A stretch of 31,408 bases of DNA from a virus. Both the position numbers and the translations under genes were made by a program. The notes under the pieces are model-generated. The model worked only from the letters and a program-made list of their open reading frames with translations, was not told where the DNA came from and did not search any database. The stretch covers positions 1 through 31,408 of IMG/VR virus record IMGVR_UViG_3300042448_000367. One strand, given 5' to 3'. This document shows positions 1 to 7,531 of this stretch, piece by piece (within the stretch, counting starts at the first letter, position 1; the number at the start of each line of letters is the position of its first letter).

Positions 1-164
1 TATCTAATGAGTGGAATATCCCACATAACCTTGGATTTTTCCCAAATATTGCCGTTGTTGATAACGATAAAAGATTGGTTGAGACAGCAATCCAGTATAT
101 AGACATAAACAATGCTAAAATAGTTATGAATGTAGCAATTAGCGGTGTTGCATATCTTACTTAA
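1..164 (+). CDS. C-terminal end of a tail-fibre-like protein (5' truncated by window)
   Basis: An open frame enters from the left edge (first complete codon at base 3) and stops at TAA 162-164, giving the last 53 residues of a protein whose start lies outside the window. The visible part has a pattern common at the C-termini of phage fibre and baseplate proteins: a Trp, then HNLGFFP, then VVD, a YIDINN strand and a closing SGVAYLT. That fold is usually a small beta domain at the tip of fibres. The next gene ends in a related HNL-type strand pattern, suggesting neighbouring paralogous tail-tip genes. Fibre function is inferred from this pattern and the neighbours only. Confidence 0.7.
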   Translation, partial: SNEWNIPHNLGFFPNIAVVDNDKRLVETAIQYIDINNAKIVMNVAISGVAYLT

Positions 165-178
165 GGGGAATATATAAA

Positions 179-1231
179 ATGGCATCTAAACTATTTTTAG
201 TAGACTTAGACCTTAATCTTAATAAGGCTAAGCAGTTCGTATTTGAAGATCTATCAACAGATCCGTCAGGTACGGAATCTAGAGTTTATTACAACTCAAC
301 AGCAAAAAGACTGAAGGTGCACAATGGTACTACTTACAAGACTATTGCTTACACAGATGACGTTCCATCTGTATCTATTACCCTAACCGCCCCAGACCTA
401 TTTACAGTTACTGGTTCCCCAGCTGCATACAACGGAACACTTGATTTTGAGTGGAATAACGTAGCAGTAAACACCGTTCTTTCTGGTCCATCATCTGGCT
501 CCACATCTGCAATACCAACATTTAGATCACTAGTTGCTGCAGACATTCCAGAAATTACTTCATCAAAGATTTCTAACTTTACAGAAGCATCAGAAGATGT
601 AATTGGAAATATTTTAACTTCTTCAACACATACAGGAATATCTGTTTCCTATGGTGATCCAGGTGGAACACTTGCACTAACAAATACTGGTGTACTAAGT
701 GTTGCTGGAACAACCAATGAAATATCTATTACAGAAGGAACTGGAACTGGTCCTTATACTGGAGCAGTAAAAATTGGTCTTCCAACTAACGTAGTTGTTG
801 CTGGAGACCTTAAGGTTAATGGAGACCTAGACATTGTTGGAAATATTAATTCTTTCTCAACAACAACAGTAAATGTTGAAGATAATCTTTTCCTTCTTAA
901 CTCAACTGTAACTGGTACACCGTCTGTTAATGCAGGTATTGAAGTAGAACGTGGAACATCCACAAATGCCTCCCTTATTTGGAATGAAACAAGTGATAAC
1001 TGGACAGCTGGTATAGCTGGTTCAGAAATTGCAATTGCCAGAAAATATGTTACAACTACAACTGGAACAACTCACACAATTACTCATAACCTAAACACTT
1101 CTGACGTAACTGTTAGTTGCTACCTATCTGGATCTCAGGTAGAGGCAGATATTGTTATTACAGATGCAAATACTGTTACAGTTACAACAAATGCAACTGC
1201 AACTAGCCTTAAGACGGTAGTTGTTGGCTAA
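179..1231 (+). CDS. Tail fibre / baseplate-associated structural protein
   Basis: This 350-residue protein has no membrane segment and is rich in Thr, Ser, Val, Gly and Asn, as in beta-structured fibre proteins. Visible hallmarks are PTFRSLVAADIP near residue 114, a pattern of phage fibre repeats; GDLKVNGDLDIVGN followed by VNVEDNLFLLN near residues 210-240, seen in many T4-like and marine-phage structural proteins; a GIEVERG...LIWNE stretch; and a C-terminal HTITHNLN domain resembling the end of the preceding gene. The ATG at 179 is preceded by AAGGGGA at 163-169. Its stop overlaps the next ATG by one base, so the two are translationally coupled. It is probably part of the host-recognition apparatus; the exact position in the virion is unknown. 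Confidence 0.7.
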   Translation: MASKLFLVDLDLNLNKAKQFVFEDLSTDPSGTESRVYYNSTAKRLKVHNGTTYKTIAYTDDVPSVSITLTAPDLFTVTGSPAAYNGTLDFEWNNVAVNTVLSGPSSGSTSAIPTFRSLVAADIPEITSSKISNFTEASEDVIGNILTSSTHTGISVSYGDPGGTLALTNTGVLSVAGTTNEISITEGTGTGPYTGAVKIGLPTNVVVAGDLKVNGDLDIVGNINSFSTTTVNVEDNLFLLNSTVTGTPSVNAGIEVERGTSTNASLIWNETSDNWTAGIAGSEIAIARKYVTTTTGTTHTITHNLNTSDVTVSCYLSGSQVEADIVITDANTVTVTTNATATSLKTVVVG

Positions 1232-1563
1232 TGATGCCAGGGTTCAAAGCTTTTAGAATCTATAAGGGCGATACCTTTGCTTTTAATTTAACACTTGGAT
1301 CTGGTGGTCAAGATTATATTATCACTGGTCATACTTTTACTGGACAAATTAAAGAAAAAGGTAAAACAACAAAAGTTGCTGAGTTTACAACTAGTATTAC
1401 AAATGCAACTGCAGGAGAATTAACAGTAACTCTACCTTCTTCAGAATCAGCCAAACTTAATGGTTCAAAGATTTATGAATATGATATTCAAATGGTAACT
1501 TCAGGAGTTGTTTCTACAATTCTTAAAGGTCCAATAACTGTAGTCTCAGATATTACCAATTAA
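1231..1563 (+). CDS. Small beta-rich tail-tip protein, BppU N-terminus-like
   Basis: The 110-residue product starts at ATG 1231 (or the adjacent ATG 1234), overlapping the stop of the upstream gene. It shows FRIYKGDTFAFNL, then TFTGQIKEK, GELTVTLPSSES and a YEYDIQMV strand before GPITVVSDIT. This order resembles small baseplate upper protein (BppU) N-terminal-like domains found beside fibre genes in many Gram-positive phages. Coupling to the preceding fibre-like gene supports a tail-tip role, perhaps as adaptor or fibre base. The family assignment rests on pattern recall, not a search. Its 3' end overlaps the end of the convergent minus-strand gene by 18 bases. Confidence 0.6.
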   Translation: MMPGFKAFRIYKGDTFAFNLTLGSGGQDYIITGHTFTGQIKEKGKTTKVAEFTTSITNATAGELTVTLPSSESAKLNGSKIYEYDIQMVTSGVVSTILKGPITVVSDITN

Positions 1564-1758
1564 TTTTTTAATTAATGTAACTTTTCTTTGTCCCAGGTGT
1601 AACTTTGTGTCACACTCTAAACACCACATAACAACTTCATCATCTTTAACAAAAGGAATTGGTGGCATATGTTCTGTACTCATTGGACAAGGTATAGGTG
1701 GTAGAAAACCTTGCTCAACTAATTCTCCATATCTATGAAGTTCTTGTATCGTTATCAT
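1546..1758 (-). CDS. Small Cys-cluster (zinc-ribbon-like) protein
   Basis: This 70-residue protein is the only minus-strand gene I accept. Its sequence is protein-like, not a shadow frame: a helical start (QELHRYGELVEQ), a Pro/Cys segment PPIPCPMS, then WCLECDTK and a basic helical tail. Cys24, Cys46 and Cys49, perhaps with His30, could bind one zinc ion as a minimal zinc ribbon. Only the last 18 bases overlap another gene. It starts exactly where a transcript from the divergent promoter at 1765-1793 would begin, so it may be translated without a leader. Similar short Cys-rich proteins occur in many phages with unknown function. A role in nucleotide metabolism with the divergent reductase gene is possible but unsupported. 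Confidence 0.62.
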   Translation of the reverse strand: MITIQELHRYGELVEQGFLPPIPCPMSTEHMPPIPFVKDDEVVMWCLECDTKLHLGQRKVTLIKKLIGNI

Positions 1759-1764
1759 TTGTTA

Positions 1765-1793
1765 ATCTTATCACACCGATTTTAATTAGACAA
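1765..1793 (-). promoter_or_regulatory. Putative leftward promoter of the small Cys-cluster gene
   Basis: Read on the minus strand: TTGTCT (plus-strand 1788-1793), a 17-base spacer, then TAAGAT (1765-1770), each 4 of 6 to consensus. The expected start of transcription falls on or next to the A of the ATG at 1758. The -35 region overlaps that of the opposite promoter. Confidence 0.4.
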
Positions 1794-1815
1794 CTAACAT
1801 CAAATACGGTACAAT
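1787..1815 (+). promoter_or_regulatory. Putative rightward promoter of the ribonucleotide reductase gene
   Basis: TAGACA (1787-1792, 5 of 6 to TTGACA), exactly 17 bases, then TACAAT (1810-1815, 5 of 6 to TATAAT). This is the best two-part sigma70-like promoter in the window. Transcription would start near 1822, leaving about 40 bases of leader with a ribosome site before the ATG at 1862. Confidence 0.62.
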
Positions 1816-1849
1816 AGATATCTAACCCAATCTGGGAATAATATAATAC

Positions 1850-1853
1850 GGAG
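1850..1853 (+). promoter_or_regulatory. Ribosome binding site that sets the reductase start at 1862
   Basis: GGAG at 1850-1853 lies 8 bases before ATG 1862. The in-frame GTG at 1853 overlaps this site and has no ribosome site of its own at suitable distance, so ATG 1862 is preferred. Confidence 0.6.
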
Positions 1854-1861
1854 TGAATATA

Positions 1862-3799
1862 ATGACAGTTTCTTTGCCAACGGCATACCAGCAAGTAATC
1901 CACAAGACAAGATATGCAAGGTGGAGAGAAGAAGATAATCGTAGAGAAAACTGGGAAGAAACTGTATCACGTTATAGTGATTACATCTTTGATGCATTGA
2001 GCAGACACAGTGATTTTACTGTTGATTCAAAAACAATTAAAGAAATTAAGTCTGCAATTCTTGAAACAAAAGTAATGCCATCCATGAGAGCATTTATGAC
2101 AGCAGGTCCAGCTCTCGAAAGAGACAACACCTGCATCTATAACTGTGCTTACATGCCAGTAGATAGTTTAAGATCATTCGATGAAGCAATGTATATTCTG
2201 ATGTGTGGAACTGGTGTGGGATACTCCGTAGAATCACGCTACGTTAACCAACTTCCAGAAGTTAGCGAACACTTTGAGCCAACAGGTTCTGTAATTGTTG
2301 TAGAGGACTCAAAAGCAGGATGGGCAAGAGCATTTAAAGAACTTCTTGCACTTTTATGGCAAGGTCAGATTCCAGAATGGGATATGTCTAATGTTAGACC
2401 AGCAGGTGCTCGCCTAAAAACATTTGGTGGTCGTGCATCTGGTCCAGACCCACTAGATCGTTTATTTAAGTTTTCTATTGCACTTTTAAAGAATGCAAAG
2501 GGAAGAAAACTAACACCCCTAGAAGCACATGACTTAATGTGTAAGGTTGCAGAGGTTGTAGTCGTAGGCGGTGTACGCCGTTCAGCAATGATTTCACTAT
2601 CAGACCTTGAAGATCGTAATATGGCAGCAGCAAAATCAGGTTCTTGGTGGGAATACTCTGGTCAAAGAGCCCTTGCAAATAATTCTGCGGTTTACAATAC
2701 AAGACCAACTATGGAAGTTTTTATGGACGAATGGAAGTCTTTGTACGATTCAAAATCTGGAGAAAGAGGCATCTTTAGTCGTGAGGCAGCACAAAAAGTT
2801 GCAGCAAAAAATGGTAGAAGAGACTCAACCGTAGACTTTGGAACTAACCCTTGTTCAGAAATCATTCTTCGTCCTTACCAGTTCTGTAACCTAACCGAAG
2901 TTATTGTTAGAGATACAGATACCCTAGAAGACCTTAAGGCTAAGGTAGAACTTGCAACAATTCTTGGTACAGTTCAGTCTACTTTTACAAGATTCAAATA
3001 TCTAAGAAAAATCTGGCAGAAGAACTCAGAGGAAGAAAGATTACTTGGTGTCTCATTAACTGGTCAGCTATCCCATCGTGTTCTGAATGGCTCTGAGGGC
3101 GTAGAAAAGCTATCTCTATGGTTAGACGAACTTCGTGAAGTATCTGTTGCGGTAAATAAAAAGTGGGCACAAAAAATTGGTATTAATCAGGCTGCAGCTA
3201 TTACTTGTGTTAAGCCTTCTGGAACAGTTTCTCAGTTGGTAAATGCATCTTCAGGAATGCACCCTTGGCACTCTCAATATTATGCTCGCACTATTCGTGG
3301 AGACATGAAAGACCCAATTACTTCATTCCTTGTAGATATGGGTGTAAAGCACGAGCCAGATGTAATGAAGCCAAACGATACTATGGTGTTTACATTTCCT
3401 ATTGCAGCACCAGAAGGTGCAAAACTTCGTGAAGATTTAACTGCTGTTCAGCATTTAGATATTTGGCTTACATACCAAAGACATTGGGCGGAGCACAAAC
3501 CATCTATTACTGTTTCAGTTAAAGAAGATGAATGGATGGCAGTAGGTGCTTGGGTATATGACCATATTGATGAAATGTCAGGAGTATCATTCTTGCCTTA
3601 TTCAGAGCACACATATCAGCAAGCTCCATATCAAGAAATTACAAAGGCAGAGTATGAAAAACTATTGTCTGAAACACCAGAAGACCTTGATTGGAAATGG
3701 CTTGAAATATATGAAACATTTGACGGTACTACATCTGTACAAGATTTAGCTTGTGTTGCAGGTGCTTGCGATATCACCGATATCAGTAAAGCGGTATAA
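1862..3799 (+). CDS. nrdJ: Adenosylcobalamin-dependent (class II) ribonucleoside-triphosphate reductase
   Basis: The enzyme converts ribonucleotides to deoxyribonucleotides using adenosylcobalamin, with no oxygen requirement and no small subunit. The 645-residue chain matches the monomeric RTPR type known from Lactobacillus leichmannii. Seen here: NCAY with Cys95; TNPCSE with Asn329, thiyl-radical Cys331 and Glu333; FCNLTEV with Cys342, the active-site disulphide partner of Cys95; FGGRASGPDPL; VGGVRRSA; CVKPSGTVSQL; and a C-terminal CVAGAC pair (Cys631/Cys636) for re-reduction. All expected catalytic residues are present. It is about 90 residues shorter than the Lactobacillus enzyme; where it is trimmed needs an alignment. 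It has its own promoter and sits between fibre-like genes and the head module. It would supply dNTPs for phage replication if the host provides B12. Confidence 0.95.
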   Translation: MTVSLPTAYQQVIHKTRYARWREEDNRRENWEETVSRYSDYIFDALSRHSDFTVDSKTIKEIKSAILETKVMPSMRAFMTAGPALERDNTCIYNCAYMPVDSLRSFDEAMYILMCGTGVGYSVESRYVNQLPEVSEHFEPTGSVIVVEDSKAGWARAFKELLALLWQGQIPEWDMSNVRPAGARLKTFGGRASGPDPLDRLFKFSIALLKNAKGRKLTPLEAHDLMCKVAEVVVVGGVRRSAMISLSDLEDRNMAAAKSGSWWEYSGQRALANNSAVYNTRPTMEVFMDEWKSLYDSKSGERGIFSREAAQKVAAKNGRRDSTVDFGTNPCSEIILRPYQFCNLTEVIVRDTDTLEDLKAKVELATILGTVQSTFTRFKYLRKIWQKNSEEERLLGVSLTGQLSHRVLNGSEGVEKLSLWLDELREVSVAVNKKWAQKIGINQAAAITCVKPSGTVSQLVNASSGMHPWHSQYYARTIRGDMKDPITSFLVDMGVKHEPDVMKPNDTMVFTFPIAAPEGAKLREDLTAVQHLDIWLTYQRHWAEHKPSITVSVKEDEWMAVGAWVYDHIDEMSGVSFLPYSEHTYQQAPYQEITKAEYEKLLSETPEDLDWKWLEIYETFDGTTSVQDLACVAGACDITDISKAV

Positions 3800-3800
3800 T
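3795..3800 (+). promoter_or_regulatory. TATAAT -10 box at the end of the reductase gene
   Basis: A perfect TATAAT overlaps the reductase stop codon. No good -35 lies 16-18 bases upstream. Transcription would start about 8 bases before ATG 3815, which lacks a clear ribosome site, consistent with a near-leaderless start. Confidence 0.4.
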
Positions 3801-3814
3801 AAAATGGATGCCAT

Positions 3815-6800
3815 ATGTCCTATTCTAACTTAATTCAATTAGCTTCTCCAGCAGTAGTATATGCTTTAGATGATTCAAATGTTGGAAATAGTCAACCTGT
3901 GGCTCCAGATAGATTTTTATACGCAAACCCTAATGGATCAGGTTTTTATAATGGAATATACCAAAACGTAAGTAAGGTTTCTTTTCCTATTGTTTATGGT
4001 GGTCAGCAATCTATTAAGGTTAATGAGAATGGATACATTAGAATACCCTCCTTTAGAAAAATGTCACTTTCTGATGTTGGAAATAAATCATCTTTAGAGT
4101 TTTGGGTAAAAATAAGTAACTCAAGTTCTTCAGAGCAAGTTATAATGACAAAGAAGGACGTGGATGCTGACGGAGCAGTAGATTATGCTACCTGCATTTA
4201 TGTTAAAAATGATTACATTACTTTTAGGCTTGGAATAGAAAGCGATTATCGTGAAGTTTCTGTACCGCTAGATTCTGTAAATAAGCCACTACACATAGTT
4301 GCTTCCTATACCCCTTCTGACATATCTCTTACTGTTAACGGTGCAAAAAATACTACAACTATAACTAATCCTCAAACATTATTCCCTACGTTTGATCTAG
4401 ACGATGAATACTTTTACTTTCAAAAACCATCTGGAATATCCAACATACAGTTTGACTGCATTGCTCTGTATTCTTATGAGCTTGCAAGAGAAAGACTAGT
4501 TAGACATTTTGTTTATGGATGTGGATATAATCCACCAGCTCAGTTTATTAATTCTAATGGTGGTGCACTATATAACTTTTCTATGGATGGTCAAACTACA
4601 ATTAAAAAGTATGATTTTGGTCCAGGCAATCCTTGGGCGGTCAGCGAAACAGATAATGTTAGCCTAGAAAGAGGAAACCTTATCCTTAAAAGTTTTCAGG
4701 AACCAACAATTATTCAAAGAGGAACTTTAGAAGAAAGAAGCTTAGATCTTCTATTTACTACAACTGGATTTGATTTTAATAAAACATCATATTTAGAGTT
4801 AAAAAACTCTGACAGCATTATTTCACATAATCTTGGGGGTTGGGTTTTTAAGTTTAATGGTTCTGGGGTAACTCTTACAACTACAAAGCAGACATTGTTT
4901 AAGTCATTTTCGGACACCCTACAAGACAGCATTGAGGCATATTTAATAAAAGTTGACTCTGTAGATAAACTAGTATTTAAAATAAATGACGTTCTTGTTA
5001 CACAAAATGCCCCAACCATATCTGAAGATTTTTATGTTGGTTACTATACTTCTGGAAGCAATGAATATTTTATTTATGGCACAGCTTCAAGCAATTCAAA
5101 CATTCTTGTTTCTACAGATAAAATAAAGCCATTAAGTTTTGGTACACAAAAAATAAGAATTGGATCAGATAACACTTGGGTATCTGATGATGTGGTACCA
5201 TCAGAACAGTTTGAGTTTACTGGAAAGTTAAAAGAAATAAGGTCTATTTCCGATGGTCTTATTACTTCTAGTTTGCTAGGAAATGCAGTATCCAGTTTAA
5301 AGAATCAATACACCGCTTCGCCAAACTCTAATCAAAAAAGATTTGTTATATCTTCCTCTGGATCCGCAGTTGTTGATATTCCACAGCAAGCACTTTGTCC
5401 TATATCAAGCAATACAACTGGTGCCAACAGAATAGACATTGGACACCCACTTGGTTCAACTGCTATGACCTTAAGTATTTCAAATATTCCATATTCAGAG
5501 GGAGTTGCAGGAACAGCAAGGCTTGCAAGCACATCAGTTACAGAAAGAACTATTACGTCTGGAGACTGGTTAAATAATCAGTTGGTGCAGTCAAACAATC
5601 CTGCAACAAACCCAGTAGATATAATTAGTTTTGCCATATCTTTATCCACAGATGATTTAATTAGAAAACCAGCAAAGCTAAGTTACCTAAGACTTTTTTC
5701 TTATCAGCTTACAAGCGATGATAATGGAACAACAAACTATGTTCTTTGCAATGCCTCTCCTGGAGGAAACCCAGCAAAAATATATTTAACTGGTGCGTCA
5801 AAAACTGTCAATATTCCAGATATTTTAGAGACCCCTATTCTTTACAATGGTTTCTATAGTGGTCTTAGTTTAAAAAATAACTATACAGAGATAAATCATG
5901 ATAGGCAATCTCTTGAGGGTGGTGGCATAAAAGTAATATCCTTTATGCTTTATTTTGATTCTGGTCAGTCATCTGGAACCTATAAGATATTGGACTTTGA
6001 TTCCCTTAACCCAAATAATGGATTTAGCGTTGGCAGCACTGGTAATATAACAAAGGGTTCAAACACCTCCGTTTACTTAAATGGCAACATTGCTTCACAA
6101 GCGTCATCAATTCTTTTAGATCAGTGGCAACAAGTTACAGTTGTTTATACAGAAGAGCTAAACAAGCCACTTATTACTATTGGAAATGCATCTGCATCAA
6201 CTGGTGCCAGAATAGACCAGTTAATTTTGTTTGCAAAGCCATATGACTCTAATTCAGGCAAGGATTTTGTAAAAAACTTATATAACTTAACTGCAGGTGG
6301 TGTATCTCATAGAGTACAATCAACCTCTGTCGTTGGTCTATCTGATGAGTATAGAATACCAGGAATTATTGGAACTCAGCAAGAGCCAGGGTATGGAAAG
6401 GTTTGGTTATCAGATTTTACCGCAGAAGATGTTAGTGGGTTTGTTGAGACAGCTGGAGATTTTTCTGTACTATCCTTAATTGATGGTAGCTCAGAAATAA
6501 CAATACCTGTAACTGGATACTATACTGTAAGTCAGTCTCAAACATTTGAAACTACCACAACAACAAACTATGGAGGTTCTGGAAGTAACACCATTCAGGT
6601 TATTGGTGCTCCAGAGTCATATTTTCCAGGAAGAACAAAACTTTTAAGAAAAATAACAACTGCTGGAACATCACCGTTCACTGACATTACTGTTACAAAC
6701 GCTGTAAGTGATGGAGATTATACAAATACAACAACTCTTACTTTAAGCTCAAATGTAATAGCAAACTTTTCAGATTTCTTAGTTTTTAGCAACGAGTATT

Positions 6801-7171
6801 TTTCTTTTAATCAGGAACAGCAAAGAAGGCTTTATCTGTTAAATAAAAAGATATTTGTTGGTCAAACTTTTGTAGTTAACTCTGGAACAAAAAGATATAT
6901 CTACACGGTTGATCAGATATTTAATGTTGATAATCCAATACAGCAAAGCCCTGGATACTTTAAATTAAAAAAAGAAACTTTAGATCATACAAAAAATGGA
7001 AAGGTTTATGTTGGTCAGTACTATAATTCTACAAAGAGACTTCAGTGGGTACAGCCAACATCAGGAGATACTGGTTATTTTGTCAATCTTGCATCTACTA
7101 ATCTTTTTAGAGAAAAAATTAAATCAAAAACTGCACCAAGTCAAGATTCTATCTTTACAACAGAAGAGTAG
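3815..7171 (+). CDS. Large structural protein with LamG/concanavalin-A-like domains
   Basis: This 1118-residue protein is beta-rich, with no signal peptide or membrane segment. Residues about 60-230 form a LamG-type jelly roll: SLEFWVKI, later PLHIVASYTP and ISLTVNG, the alternation expected of concanavalin-A-like lectins. A second such region lies near residues 690-830 (IKVISFMLYFDSG, then WQQVTVVYTEE), and a third may lie near 560-650. Phages use these domains as carbohydrate-binding fibres, capsid decorations or tail-tip modules. It sits between the reductase and the portal module and is unusually large for a gene just upstream of a portal. I infer a virion surface protein that binds glycans; head or tail location cannot be decided. 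The start has a -10 box and no strong ribosome site. AGA dominates its Arg codons. Confidence 0.65.
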   Translation: MSYSNLIQLASPAVVYALDDSNVGNSQPVAPDRFLYANPNGSGFYNGIYQNVSKVSFPIVYGGQQSIKVNENGYIRIPSFRKMSLSDVGNKSSLEFWVKISNSSSSEQVIMTKKDVDADGAVDYATCIYVKNDYITFRLGIESDYREVSVPLDSVNKPLHIVASYTPSDISLTVNGAKNTTTITNPQTLFPTFDLDDEYFYFQKPSGISNIQFDCIALYSYELARERLVRHFVYGCGYNPPAQFINSNGGALYNFSMDGQTTIKKYDFGPGNPWAVSETDNVSLERGNLILKSFQEPTIIQRGTLEERSLDLLFTTTGFDFNKTSYLELKNSDSIISHNLGGWVFKFNGSGVTLTTTKQTLFKSFSDTLQDSIEAYLIKVDSVDKLVFKINDVLVTQNAPTISEDFYVGYYTSGSNEYFIYGTASSNSNILVSTDKIKPLSFGTQKIRIGSDNTWVSDDVVPSEQFEFTGKLKEIRSISDGLITSSLLGNAVSSLKNQYTASPNSNQKRFVISSSGSAVVDIPQQALCPISSNTTGANRIDIGHPLGSTAMTLSISNIPYSEGVAGTARLASTSVTERTITSGDWLNNQLVQSNNPATNPVDIISFAISLSTDDLIRKPAKLSYLRLFSYQLTSDDNGTTNYVLCNASPGGNPAKIYLTGASKTVNIPDILETPILYNGFYSGLSLKNNYTEINHDRQSLEGGGIKVISFMLYFDSGQSSGTYKILDFDSLNPNNGFSVGSTGNITKGSNTSVYLNGNIASQASSILLDQWQQVTVVYTEELNKPLITIGNASASTGARIDQLILFAKPYDSNSGKDFVKNLYNLTAGGVSHRVQSTSVVGLSDEYRIPGIIGTQQEPGYGKVWLSDFTAEDVSGFVETAGDFSVLSLIDGSSEITIPVTGYYTVSQSQTFETTTTTNYGGSGSNTIQVIGAPESYFPGRTKLLRKITTAGTSPFTDITVTNAVSDGDYTNTTTLTLSSNVIANFSDFLVFSNEYFSFNQEQQRRLYLLNKKIFVGQTFVVNSGTKRYIYTVDQIFNVDNPIQQSPGYFKLKKETLDHTKNGKVYVGQYYNSTKRLQWVQPTSGDTGYFVNLASTNLFREKIKSKTAPSQDSIFTTEE

Positions 7172-7183
7172 AAATGGTATCAT
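7154..7183 (+). promoter_or_regulatory. Putative promoter giving a leaderless head-module transcript
   Basis: TTTACA (7154-7159, 5 of 6), an 18-base spacer and TATCAT (7178-7183, 5 of 6). The predicted transcript starts at about 7190, which is the A of the next gene's ATG. No ribosome site precedes that ATG, so translation would be leaderless. Confidence 0.5.
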
Positions 7184-7189
7184 AGTGGT

Positions 7190-7531
7190 ATGAATAATAC
7201 AAAAAAGGGTGTACAGGCGGTTGAGTCAAGTGCAGAATATGGCATTTATGTATGGATCCTGCCAAACGGAGAACCATTTAAAGACGATGATGGTAATACT
7301 CTAAACATTCCATCAATGAAGCATGACATTCAAAAAATGAACTTGTTGGCAAAGTCAGCAGCATATTGGGGTAAACCAGATGGTGTTGCAAAGTTTATGC
7401 CTGGAGTTGGAAGAGTTAGCGATACTGAGGCTAGAGAAGATATTGACAGAATGGCTGAAGGCTTAACTCCTTACGGAGATAGTGAAAACTGGAAGGAGAT
7501 ATTTGCAAATGAGCGAAAGAGTAGAGGATAA
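7190..7531 (+). CDS. Small protein preceding the portal gene, unknown function
   Basis: The 113-residue product has YGIYVWILPNGEPF, a DDDGNTLNIPS turn, a helical stretch near KHDIQKMNLLAKSAAYWG and a C-terminal GLTPYGD segment. Proteins of this plan (an aromatic YxVW-P-G opening and an acidic, Arg-containing tail) are often found directly upstream of portal genes in actinobacterial phages, as far as I recall, without a known function. Its last 23 bases overlap the portal gene, which is evidence of coupled expression. The ATG has no ribosome site but lies at the predicted transcript start. A packaging or head-assembly role is guesswork. Confidence 0.7.
   Translation: MNNTKKGVQAVESSAEYGIYVWILPNGEPFKDDDGNTLNIPSMKHDIQKMNLLAKSAAYWGKPDGVAKFMPGVGRVSDTEAREDIDRMAEGLTPYGDSENWKEIFANERKSRG
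7493..7500 (+). promoter_or_regulatory. Ribosome binding site setting the portal start at 7509
   Basis: AAGGAGAT lies 8 bases before ATG 7509 and inside the preceding gene. The longer frame beginning at GTG 7482 lacks such a site, so the true portal start is most likely 7509. Confidence 0.7.

Noticed and set aside
1558-1576. AT-only inverted repeat at the convergent gene junction as a bidirectional terminator.
   Set aside because: The 7-pair stem contains only A-T pairs with a T loop and would be very weak; AT-rich DNA gives such repeats by chance.
3804-3833. A nine-codon upstream open frame starting at ATG 3804 and overlapping the LamG-type gene start, as a possible regulatory leader.
   Set aside because: No ribosome site precedes it and the predicted transcript start is downstream of its ATG, so it is probably chance.
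7482-7508. Longer portal start at GTG 7482.
   Set aside because: ATG 7509 has AAGGAGAT at ideal distance, and the extra nine residues lie over that site.
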